From: Candidatus Wolbachia massiliensis | Lineage (GTDB): Bacteria > Pseudomonadota > Alphaproteobacteria > Rickettsiales > Anaplasmataceae | Direction: 5' to 3' | DNA length: 64,000 nucleotides | Assembly (NCBI RefSeq): GCF_014771645.1 | Contig: NZ_CP061738.1 | Coordinates: 1,090,199-1,154,198 of the forward strand | In this document: positions 26,448 through 35,003 of the stretch, one piece after another | Numbering within the stretch: position 1 is the stretch's first letter | Layout: every line of letters begins with the position of its first letter | Translations under genes and position numbers: made by a program | The notes under the pieces: generated by a model | Seen by the model: only the letters and a program-made list of their open reading frames with translations | Database searches by the model: none | Told to the model about the DNA's origin: nothing

Positions 26448-26876
26448 ATGGACTATTATCACTGGCTCGAAGCTTTTCACATTATCTCTGTTATTATGTG
26501 GATGGCAGGCATGCTTTACTTACCTAGACTTTATGTTTATCATGCAACTGTCAAGCCAGGATCGGAAAATGATAGCCTACTTCAAATGATGGAGAAGAGG
26601 CTACTTAGATACATTATAAACCCTGCAATGCTTTTTTCACTTAGTTTTGGAATTACATTAATGATTATTAGGGAAGCATATCGAGAAGGGTGGTTTCATG
26701 TAAAAGCACTAGCGTTATTCTTTATGTTTGCTATTCATGGGCTACTTGCAATGCATAGGAAAAGTTTTGCAATGAACTCAAATAAAAAAACTCACGTTTA
26801 TTTTCGTGTTTTAAATGAAGCAGTTACAGTGTTGATAATAATCATAGTTATTATGGTTGTTGTGAAGCCTTTTTAG
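26448..26876 (+). CDS. hemJ: Protoporphyrinogen oxidase HemJ
   Basis: This 142-residue protein has four predicted membrane helices (UPF0093/HemJ family). The first helix contains WLEAFHIISVIMWMAGMLYL with the conserved histidine, followed by PRLYVYH. HAIHGLLAMHRKSF-like residues in helix 3 (AIHGLLAMHRKSF) carry further conserved His/Lys. HemJ oxidises protoporphyrinogen IX in heme synthesis in bacteria that lack HemG/HemY. ATG 26448 is preferred to TTG 26442. It is divergent from pdhA. Confidence 0.88.
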   Translation: MDYYHWLEAFHIISVIMWMAGMLYLPRLYVYHATVKPGSENDSLLQMMEKRLLRYIINPAMLFSLSFGITLMIIREAYREGWFHVKALALFFMFAIHGLLAMHRKSFAMNSNKKTHVYFRVLNEAVTVLIIIIVIMVVVKPF

Positions 26877-26895
26877 TAGATACTATTATATAAAT

Positions 26896-29553
26896 ATGTT
26901 TGTTGGAAAAGAGCTAGAAACAGTGAAAAAAAAGTTGATACATTATTTTAGCCAGAACAAGTGTGAAGGCAATGCAGACATGAAAAATCTGCTAGGGGGG
27001 AAGGGGGCAAATTTAGCGGAAATGTGCAATATTGGTATTCCTGTACCACCTGGTTTTACAATTTCCACTTCTGCCTGTCAGAACTATTACCAGGATCACG
27101 GATTGTCTGATGATCTATGTAACGAAATCAAAAAATACATGGCAACTCTTGAGAATGACATCGGTTGTAAATTCGGAGATCCAAACAATCCCTTACTGGT
27201 TTCTATACGCTCTGGTAGCGTCAATTCAATGCCAGGTATGCTCGATACAATTCTAAATGTTGGTTTAAATGATGAAACAGTTATTGGACTTGCAAAAAAA
27301 AGTGGAGATCGCTTTGCTTACGACAGCTACTGCCGTTTCATTATGATGTATTCCAATGTTGTGTTACAGCTTGACCACCACCTATTTCAAAGCGTTATTG
27401 ATAATAAACAGCAACAAAATGGAGTAAAATGTTTAGCCGACCTTGATATTGGTGTTCTAAAAGAAATTGTCAATGACTTTAAAAAGATAGTATATGAAAA
27501 AACGAGAAAACATTTTCCGCAGGATGTTGAAGAGCAGTTATTAAGCTCGATAAATGCGGTGTTTGCTTCTTGGCAAAATGACAGAGCTATTTCCTATAGA
27601 AAAATACATAATATTTCTGAAAATCTCGGCACCGCAGTTAATGTACAAGCAATGGTTTTTGGCAACCTGAACAATAATTCTGCAACTGGTGTGATATTTA
27701 CACGCAATCCTTCAACTGGGGAAAAAAGACGTTTTGGTGAATTTTTAATCAATGCTCAGGGTGAAGATGTGGTTTCTGGTGTTTACACTCCCATGCCAGT
27801 TAACGGGGAACGAGAGAATACCATGGAGAGGTTGATGCCCAGCATCTACCAAGAACTGTGCGAGATATGCAGAAAGCTTGAAGTACACTATAAAGACATG
27901 CAAGATATTGAGTTTACTGTGCAAAACGGCAAGTTATGGATTTTGCAAACTAGATCCGGTAAACGTACAGCTGAGGCTACTGTTCGTATAATAGTTGATA
28001 TGGTAAACGAAGGAACGATTACAAAAGAAGAAGGAATATTGAGAATTAATCCAAAAACTCTTGATAACTTATTGCATCCAGTGCTTGACCTTAAGGGTGA
28101 TCAAAAAGTAGTAGGGAAGGGGCTACCGGCTTCTCCAGGTGTTGCTTCAGGGCATGTAGTATTTAACGCAAATAACGCAGAAATAGCCGCAGGGCAGGGT
28201 AAAAAAGTAATTTTAGTAAGATCAGAAACGAGCCCTGAGGATATCAATGGAATGAACGCTGCAAGTGGCATAATGACAGCACGAGGAGGGATGACTTCAC
28301 ATGCTGCTGTTGTAACCCGTGGAATGGGTAAGCCATGTATTTGCAGTGTAAGTGGACTTTACATCGATAAAGATGAAAATTTCTTTTCCATAGGGGATAC
28401 AAAAGTAAATAAAGATGAACCAATTACCATTAATGGAGGAACAGGGGAGGTAATGCTCGGCATTCTTCCTACAATTTCACCTGAATTATCACAAGAATTT
28501 AAAACAATAATTAACTGGATAGATGAAATTAAAACGATCAAGGTGAGAGCTAATGCCGATACTCCAAAAGATGCAAAAATTGCTAAAGAGTTCGGTGCAG
28601 AAGGCATAGGCTTATGTCGGACAGAGCATATGTTCTTTACCAGTGACAGAATTGAGTTCATTCAGAAATTGATAATAGCCGACGACGAAGTTGAAAGAGA
28701 AAATGCATTAAGCAAATTAGAGAAAATGCAAAAGTCTGATTTTAAAGAAATATTTTCTATCATAAAGGGCAGGGAAGTTACTATACGTTTGCTTGATCCA
28801 CCTTTACATGAGTTTTTGCCCAATAATCAATCTGCTATAGAAAAAATCGCTAAATCACTAAATAAGTCAATTGAATCGGTAAAAAATAAAATAGCACAGC
28901 TATCAGAAAAAAATCCAATGTTGGGCCATCGTGGTTGCAGGCTTGCTATTTCTCATCCTGAAATATATGGCATGCAGGTTAGGGCAATATTCAGTGCTGT
29001 AAGTGAGCTAAAGAAGGAAGAAAAGGTAGAAATCAAGCCTGAAATTATGATTCCTTTTATCATGAACGAGAAAGAATTTGTTCTGATATGTGAGTTAGTA
29101 AGGAAAGAAGCTGAAAATTTTGATGTGAGCTATTTAATCGGAACGATGATAGAGCTACCGCGAGCAGCATTGATTGCTGATAAATTAGCAAAGCATGCAG
29201 AGTTTTTTAGTTTTGGTACTAATGATTTAACACAAACGACTATGGGACTTTCAAGGGATGATTCAGTGAATTTCCTTGATTCTTATAAAGAGAGTAATAT
29301 ATTTGAAAACGATCCATTTGAAGTGCTGGATACCGAAGGGGTAGGGGAGTTAATCGAGATAGCCATTGAAAGAGGCAAGAGAACTCAAAAAGAAATTAAA
29401 CTTGGTATATGTGGAGAGCACGGAGCAGATCCAAAATCTATAGAATTTCTTATCAAGTCAGAAGTTGATTACGTCTCATGCTCACCTTACAGGGTACCGA
29501 TTGCAAAGTTAGTAGCAGCGCAGTTTAGCATTAAATCTCAATGTGCTAGATAA
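26896..29553 (+). CDS. ppdK: Pyruvate, phosphate dikinase
   Basis: This 885-residue enzyme interconverts pyruvate + ATP + Pi with PEP + AMP + PPi. The N-terminal ATP-grasp region starts GGKGANLAEM. The swivelling phosphohistidine domain has GGMTSHAAVVTRG (His within TSHA). The C-terminal PEP-binding barrel includes GLCRTEHMF, FSFGTNDLTQ and the catalytic CGEHGA. All key parts are intact. In Wolbachia, which lacks pyruvate kinase, PpdK is taken to supply pyruvate. Confidence 0.97.
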   Translation: MFVGKELETVKKKLIHYFSQNKCEGNADMKNLLGGKGANLAEMCNIGIPVPPGFTISTSACQNYYQDHGLSDDLCNEIKKYMATLENDIGCKFGDPNNPLLVSIRSGSVNSMPGMLDTILNVGLNDETVIGLAKKSGDRFAYDSYCRFIMMYSNVVLQLDHHLFQSVIDNKQQQNGVKCLADLDIGVLKEIVNDFKKIVYEKTRKHFPQDVEEQLLSSINAVFASWQNDRAISYRKIHNISENLGTAVNVQAMVFGNLNNNSATGVIFTRNPSTGEKRRFGEFLINAQGEDVVSGVYTPMPVNGERENTMERLMPSIYQELCEICRKLEVHYKDMQDIEFTVQNGKLWILQTRSGKRTAEATVRIIVDMVNEGTITKEEGILRINPKTLDNLLHPVLDLKGDQKVVGKGLPASPGVASGHVVFNANNAEIAAGQGKKVILVRSETSPEDINGMNAASGIMTARGGMTSHAAVVTRGMGKPCICSVSGLYIDKDENFFSIGDTKVNKDEPITINGGTGEVMLGILPTISPELSQEFKTIINWIDEIKTIKVRANADTPKDAKIAKEFGAEGIGLCRTEHMFFTSDRIEFIQKLIIADDEVERENALSKLEKMQKSDFKEIFSIIKGREVTIRLLDPPLHEFLPNNQSAIEKIAKSLNKSIESVKNKIAQLSEKNPMLGHRGCRLAISHPEIYGMQVRAIFSAVSELKKEEKVEIKPEIMIPFIMNEKEFVLICELVRKEAENFDVSYLIGTMIELPRAALIADKLAKHAEFFSFGTNDLTQTTMGLSRDDSVNFLDSYKESNIFENDPFEVLDTEGVGELIEIAIERGKRTQKEIKLGICGEHGADPKSIEFLIKSEVDYVSCSPYRVPIAKLVAAQFSIKSQCAR

Positions 29554-29638
29554 ACTAGGTTATACGCTACCCTTTTCCTGTAATCCAGGTAGTGAACACT
29601 GAAACCTCATTTCATTCTATAATGGTGTTGTCCTTGTA

Positions 29639-30547
29639 ACGCGAATTCTGGATTAAAAAAAAGAAGAAAAGGCAGGAAAGTAGGGTAAACTCAATAATCA
29701 TAAAAAAATAGCTGAGGTTACCATGGAAGATATAACACAACTGTTTTGTTTGGTCGATGATTTTTGCAGAGATATAGAGAAAAATTTTGCAGATAAATTA
29801 CTTACAAATGGTAAAAAACCCACAAGAATACCAGAAATTACGCATTCGGAAATTGTGAGATAATCCTTCTCTATCAGCAATCTCCGTGTAAAAATTTCAA
29901 AGCTTTCTATCTACATTACCTGACATTTCTCTACGAATCAGAGTTTCCAAAGTTGCCTTCATATACTAGGTTTGTTGCACTAAAACCTAGAGTTTTGTGG
30001 AATTTAGCAATGTTATTACAGTGGCTTTGTAGAAAGTCAAAAGATACTGGAATTTCATATATTGATACAACCTCTATTGCAGTTTGTCATGCAAAAAGAA
30101 TTTCCAAAACAAAGTTTTTGCTGGCATTGCAGAATTAAGCAAAAGTACCTATGTTTGGTTTTAAATTGCATCTAGTTATCAATGATAAAACATAAATTCA
30201 GGCACTTACGCTAACAAAGGGCAATGTTGATGACAGAAAGCCTGTTGACAAAAAAATTAACAGGTCTTTTGTTTGGCGACAAGGGTTATATAAAAAAGGA
30301 GCTTTTTCAAGAGTTGTTTAACCACAGTTTAAAACTTGTTACCAAGGTGAAAGAAGGTATCATTGATTTCGCTAAATGAGAAGATTTTACTGAGAAAAAG
30401 ATCTATTATTGAAACCGTTTTTGACTATCTCAAAAACAAATTTGAAATAGAACATATTCGACATAGCTCTCTTGTTAATTTTTTGGTTCATATCTTTTCT
30501 ACTCTTATTTCCTATACTTTCTTCCTTTCTTAATCCAGAATTCGCGT
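29639..30547 (+). mobile_element. IS982-family insertion sequence, degraded
   Basis: The ends are perfect 18-base inverted repeats (29639-29656, ACGCGAATTCTGGATTAA, and 30530-30547). The interior encodes a broken IS982-type transposase. No clear target duplication is visible. At 909 bp it is close to the usual size for the family. The terminal repeats outlasted the gene, so it could in principle be mobilised in trans. Confidence 0.85.
29723..30530 (+). pseudogene. IS982 transposase, multiple frameshifts and stops
   Basis: It starts MEDITQLFCLVDDFCRDIEK, the standard IS982 N-terminus, and stops after 46 codons at 29860. Later pieces in different frames include SYIDTTSIAVCHAKRI (catalytic Asp region, near 30057), FGFKLHLVIND (near 30155) and an [15 protein letters not shown]-terminus (near 30460-30497). 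At least three disabling changes are visible. Confidence 0.85.
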
Positions 30548-31146
30548 GATAAGAAGCGTTATGAAACTTTGTATATGTTCCTGCTTGACTTTTCTGGAAA
30601 TTTTGTCTATAGACCTAGCTATTTCTTACGGAAGGCTGAGACTTTAAGTTTCAAGTACTTTCAACACTCCAAAGACAGAAACGATGACGAATAAAATTTT
30701 ATATTGATTATAAGCAGCACACTCTGTAGTTATTTTCTATAATGTATAAATTATGTATGCTGCTATGGATATTAAAAGTTAATTAATAAACTGGAGTTTA
30801 TTATATAATATAAGGTAGGTTCTTTATTGGACAAGTAAACTTGTCATAAAGTTTAATAGTGTCTGTTACTGCTTTTAGGTGTGAGGCTAGAGGGTTATTA
30901 GCAGTAACAGACACTATTAAACTTATTATAGAATTTACTTAAAGTAAATACTTAACTTAAAATATTATAATATTTTTACCTAAAATAGGTTCATGTAAAT
31001 GCTTTTTTCCTCAAGTTAGTATTGTACTATTATACTTATTGAATGCTAAAAAATTATTAACCATCACTAATCTCTGTTTGCATAGTAAATTTATATATAC
31101 TATTATACGGTATGTCACTTAGTTTTACAGCAAACAAATAAAAGAT
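30548..31146. other. Non-coding region before coxB
   Basis: No gene is visible in this 600-bp AT-rich stretch. It contains a long inverted repeat (30849-30924), a small gacaagt/acttgtc hairpin at 30829-30846, and presumably the cox operon promoter near its right end. Confidence 0.5.
30849..30924. repeat. Perfect 24-bp inverted repeat with 28-nt loop
   Basis: The arms are 30849-30872 and 30901-30924 and pair perfectly over 24 bases. The loop is 30873-30900. It lies in a gene-free stretch upstream of coxB and is far longer than a usual terminator. It may be a small palindromic mobile element or a structured RNA. Confidence 0.85.
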
Positions 31147-31911
31147 ATGGTGAAGTTACTTGCACTATTGATAATGTTTTATTCAAGTATATCTATCGCT
31201 TCTGCTCCTACTTCTTGGCAGTTTGGATTTCCTGCTCCTGCAACTGAAGTAATGGAAGCTGTAGTTAAGTCACATTCGTTTGTAATGGGTGTGATGGTTG
31301 CAATAATGTTTTTTGTGTGGGTACTGCTTGCTTATGTAGCATTTCGCTTTCGTAAAAGCAAAGTAACAAATGTAAGTAAAACCAATCATAATATCCTTTT
31401 AGAAGTTATCTGGTTTGTTATACCAACGATTATTGTTGGAGTATTAGCTTTTAAGAATGCTAAACTGCTAAAGCTACAGGAAAGAGTGCCAAAAGCTGAC
31501 ATGACACTAAAAGTTATTGGCCATCAATGGTATTGGAGCTATCAATACCCAGAATATCAGGGGGTGTTATTTGATAGTTATATTAAGGGGAAAGATGACT
31601 TTATCGAAGGAGATTTGAAGCTATTTTCCGTTGATAATAATGTAGTTTTACCCATTAATACTAACGTTCGTTTACAAGTGACAGCAGGGGATGTGATACA
31701 CAGTTGGGGAATACCAGCTTTTGGTATAAAAATCGACGCAATACCAGGTAGGCTGAATGAAGCGTGGTTTAATATTAAAAAACCTGGTATTTATTATGGG
31801 CAATGCTATGAATTGTGCGGTCAAGGCCATGGATTTATGCCAATTGTTGTTAAAGCAGTAAGTAAAGAAGATTTTAATAAGTGGATCGAAAATAAGAAAT
31901 TAGTAAGTTAA
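31147..31911 (+). CDS. coxB: Cytochrome c oxidase subunit II
   Basis: This 254-residue protein has a signal peptide (residues 1-19) and two membrane helices. The CuA domain contains GHQWYWSYQYP, VIHSWGIPAFGIK and CYELCGQGHGFMP, which supplies the copper ligands Cys, Cys, His and Met. It receives electrons from cytochrome c. It is the first gene of the coxB-coxA-ctaB cluster. Confidence 0.97.
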   Translation: MVKLLALLIMFYSSISIASAPTSWQFGFPAPATEVMEAVVKSHSFVMGVMVAIMFFVWVLLAYVAFRFRKSKVTNVSKTNHNILLEVIWFVIPTIIVGVLAFKNAKLLKLQERVPKADMTLKVIGHQWYWSYQYPEYQGVLFDSYIKGKDDFIEGDLKLFSVDNNVVLPINTNVRLQVTAGDVIHSWGIPAFGIKIDAIPGRLNEAWFNIKKPGIYYGQCYELCGQGHGFMPIVVKAVSKEDFNKWIENKKLVS

Positions 31912-31926
31912 ATTTGGGGTATAGAT

Positions 31927-33477
31927 ATGGGTGATGTACCAAAAGGCGTAAAGCGTTGGTTATTTTCTACTAATCATAAAGACATAGGAACGTTATATAT
32001 TATTTTTTCCATACTAGCTGGAATTATTGGTGGATTATTATCGGTGGTTATTCGTACTCAGCTAATGCATATCAATATACTTAACAATAACTATCAATTG
32101 TATAACGTAATGGTTACAGGGCACGCGGTAATAATGGTGTTTTTTATGATAATGCCAGCCCTAATGGGAGGATTTGGTAATTGGTTTGTCCCTCTTATGA
32201 TCGGTGCGCCAGATATGGCATTTCCTCGTATGAATAATTTAAGTTTTTGGTTGTTAGTATCGTCTTTCATTTTGCTCATTCTCTCAGTGTTTACTGGTGA
32301 AGGTCCAGGTACAGGTTGGACTTTATATCCGCCTTTATCGCAGATCATGTCTCACCCGAGTGCAGGAGTTGACCTTGCCATACTTGCACTCCATATAGCT
32401 GGTATGTCGTCAATTGTTGGAGCGATCAACTTTATAGTTACTATATTTAACATGCGTGCAAAAGGTATGTCATTAACTAAGATGCCACTATTTGTTTGGT
32501 CTGTCTTATTGACATCGTTTATGTTGATTGTCGCTTTACCGGTGCTTGCTGGTGCTATAACTATGCTGCTTACTGATCGCAATGTTGGTACTTCCTTTTT
32601 TGATCCTGCAGGGGGTGGTGATCCTGTGTTATTTCAACATCTGTTTTGGTTTTTTGGTCACCCGGAAGTTTACATAATTATTTTCCCTGCATTTGGTATT
32701 ATAAGTCAGGTTGTGTCAACTTTTTCTCACAGACCTGTATTTGGTTATATGGGGATGGTTTATGCAATGATAGGTATAGCAACATTTGGCTTTATGGTTT
32801 GGGCTCATCATATGTTCACTGTTGGACTTAGTGAAGATGCTGCTATATTTTTTAGCACTACCACAATTTTTATTGGTGTTATAACTGGTGTAAAAGTCTT
32901 TAGCTGGATTGCAACTATGTGGGGTGGAGCAATTGAGTTTAAAACCCCTATGCTATTTGCACTGGGTTTTATTTTCATGTTTGTTGGCGGTGGTATAACT
33001 GGAATAATTCTTTCTCATGGTGGAATAGATAAGCTTTTGCATGATACCTATTATGTCGTTGCTCACTTTCATTATGTCATGTCACTGGCTGCATTATTTG
33101 GAGCCTTTACTGGCTTTTATTATTGGATAGGTAAAATGTCAGGCAAGCAATATAATGAATGTTTAGGAAAAATACACTTTTGGCTTACTTTTATTAGCAC
33201 CAATATCACTTTTTTACCTCAGCATTTTCTGGGATTAGCTGGTATGCCAAGACGTATACCTGATTATCCTGATGCATTTATTCCCTGGAATTATGTATCT
33301 TCAATTGGTTCGTATATGTCTTTTATTTCGGTTATGTTCTTTGTATTTATAGTGATACACCTCTTCAAATGGGGCAAGAAAGCTGGAGATAATCCTTGGG
33401 AAGGCGATACCTTGGAATGGACAGTATCTTCACCACCACCTTTTCATACTTTCGAAAAACCGCCAGTGATAAAATAG
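31927..33477 (+). CDS. coxA: Cytochrome c oxidase subunit I
   Basis: This 516-residue subunit has 12 helices and contains the heme a / heme a3-CuB centre. Ligand motifs are TGHAVIM (heme a), FGHPEVYI (CuB and the cross-linked Tyr), AHHMFTVG (two CuB His) and VAHFHYVMS (heme a3 and heme a). The E of GHPEVYI indicates the A-type proton channel. It starts 15 bases after coxB. Confidence 0.98.
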   Translation: MGDVPKGVKRWLFSTNHKDIGTLYIIFSILAGIIGGLLSVVIRTQLMHINILNNNYQLYNVMVTGHAVIMVFFMIMPALMGGFGNWFVPLMIGAPDMAFPRMNNLSFWLLVSSFILLILSVFTGEGPGTGWTLYPPLSQIMSHPSAGVDLAILALHIAGMSSIVGAINFIVTIFNMRAKGMSLTKMPLFVWSVLLTSFMLIVALPVLAGAITMLLTDRNVGTSFFDPAGGGDPVLFQHLFWFFGHPEVYIIIFPAFGIISQVVSTFSHRPVFGYMGMVYAMIGIATFGFMVWAHHMFTVGLSEDAAIFFSTTTIFIGVITGVKVFSWIATMWGGAIEFKTPMLFALGFIFMFVGGGITGIILSHGGIDKLLHDTYYVVAHFHYVMSLAALFGAFTGFYYWIGKMSGKQYNECLGKIHFWLTFISTNITFLPQHFLGLAGMPRRIPDYPDAFIPWNYVSSIGSYMSFISVMFFVFIVIHLFKWGKKAGDNPWEGDTLEWTVSSPPPFHTFEKPPVIK

Positions 33478-33478
33478 A

Positions 33479-34366
33479 ATGTACACAAGCGTTTTTCTAA
33501 ATGTTGAATCAACAATACTAGATTTTTGGCATTTACTAAAGCCAAGGATAATGTACCTTGTAGTATTTACTGCCGTTGCTGGAATGGTTGCTGCTCCAGG
33601 TAGTATTCATCCTTTTCTAGCACTAATATCTCTTGTATGTATTGCTCTTGGATCGGGATCTGCAGGTGCCATAAATATGTGGTATGATAGAGATATAGAT
33701 CTGCTTATGGAAAGGACAAAAAATCGTCCTATACCCTCAGGTAGGGTCTCTGCAGAAAATGCGCTTGAATTTGGTGTAACCCTAGGAATATTGTCAGTAT
33801 TTATTATGGCAATAGCAGTAAATTATATTTCTGCTATTTTGCTTGCAGTTAGCATATTGTTTTACGTTTTCATATATACAATTTGGCTCAAAAGGTGCAC
33901 TCCACAAAATATTGTGATTGGTGGTGCAGCAGGTGCTTTCCCTCCAATAATTGGCTGGGCAGTTGTAACTAATTCCGTGAGCTGGGAAAGTTTTATTCTA
34001 TTCTTAATAATTTTTATGTGGACCCCACCACATTTTTGGGCCTTATCTTTAAACAAGTCTGAAGACTATGCAAAAGCGTCAGTTCCAATGTTCAATATTG
34101 TTTATGGTCCGGAGAAAACAAGAAAACATATATTGGTCTATAGTGTGCTGTTGGTATTAACTAGCTTACTTCCAGCTTTATTCTTGAAAAAGGCTCTATT
34201 TTACCTGAGCATAGCAATTTTTGAAGGTTGTTTTTTTATTTGGTATGCTATATCTGTTATGAAGCTCAAGAATTACAGTTCACAAAAAAAAATGTTTTCT
34301 TATTCAATTTCTTACCTATTTCTCCTATTTGCTAGTATTATTTTTTGTTCTATTGATTTGTTTTAG
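33479..34366 (+). CDS. ctaB: Protoheme IX farnesyltransferase
   Basis: This 295-residue UbiA-family membrane enzyme makes heme O for the oxidase. The first Asp-rich motif is [20 protein letters not shown]; the second region follows [19 protein letters not shown]. Seven to nine hydrophobic helices are present. It starts one base after coxA. Confidence 0.96.
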   Translation: MYTSVFLNVESTILDFWHLLKPRIMYLVVFTAVAGMVAAPGSIHPFLALISLVCIALGSGSAGAINMWYDRDIDLLMERTKNRPIPSGRVSAENALEFGVTLGILSVFIMAIAVNYISAILLAVSILFYVFIYTIWLKRCTPQNIVIGGAAGAFPPIIGWAVVTNSVSWESFILFLIIFMWTPPHFWALSLNKSEDYAKASVPMFNIVYGPEKTRKHILVYSVLLVLTSLLPALFLKKALFYLSIAIFEGCFFIWYAISVMKLKNYSSQKKMFSYSISYLFLLFASIIFCSIDLF

Positions 34367-34368
34367 CT

Positions 34369-34476
34369 ATGAAAAAACAGCAGAAGTATAAAAACTATTT
34401 TTTACTTTCCCTTTTAATGACACTCGTTGTTGCGCTTTTCTTTGTTTCTATAATAAAATTTAAAAGTGCAGCTTAA
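34369..34476 (+). CDS. Small membrane protein downstream of ctaB (CoxF-like position)
   Basis: A 35-residue frame (MKKQQKYKNYFLLSLLMTLV onward) with a basic N-terminus and one membrane helix, beginning 2 bases after the ctaB stop. Many alphaproteobacteria encode a similarly small single-span protein (CoxF) at this position in the cox operon. The assignment rests on size, topology and position only. It is too short for many gene finders. Confidence 0.6.
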   Translation: MKKQQKYKNYFLLSLLMTLVVALFFVSIIKFKSAA

Positions 34477-34565
34477 ACTACCTTTGTGTTTATAGGTAAA
34501 ACCTTTCATTGAAATTGTGCTTTCATAGAAGCAACTGTATACTTTATTAACCAGTATAGACAAAG

Positions 34566-35003
34566 ATGAATAAAAAAGAGGTGACAATATACACAGATGG
34601 AGCGTGCTTTGGTAACCCTGGAACAGGAGGATGGGCAGCAATTATATTGTTTCAAAATCATAGAAAGGATATTTATGGTAGAGAAGAAAATACTACAAAC
34701 AATAAAATGGAGTTAACGGCGGTGATCAATGCGCTGAAGGCATTAAAATTTTCTTGTAATGTCAGTTTATATACGGATAGTCTCTATGTTAGAGATGGCA
34801 TAACAGAGTGGATAAATAAATGGAAAATAAACGGTTGGAAGACAGGTAATAAAAAATCGGTAAAAAATGTGGAATTGTGGAAAGAGTTAGATAATGTTGC
34901 TTCACAACACGAGATTAATTGGAAGTGGGTTAAAGCACATAATGGCGATAAACATAATGAGGAGGCCGATAGTTTAGCAAAAAAAGCAATAATCGATGCT
35001 TAA
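34566..35003 (+). CDS. rnhA: Ribonuclease HI
   Basis: This 145-residue enzyme cleaves RNA in RNA:DNA hybrids. The four acidic catalytic residues lie in YTDGACFGNPG, NNKMELTAV, LYTDSLYV and NEEADSLA. The basic handle WKINGWKTGNKKSVKN is present. It overlaps the next gene by 8 bases. Confidence 0.97.
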   Translation: MNKKEVTIYTDGACFGNPGTGGWAAIILFQNHRKDIYGREENTTNNKMELTAVINALKALKFSCNVSLYTDSLYVRDGITEWINKWKINGWKTGNKKSVKNVELWKELDNVASQHEINWKWVKAHNGDKHNEEADSLAKKAIIDA

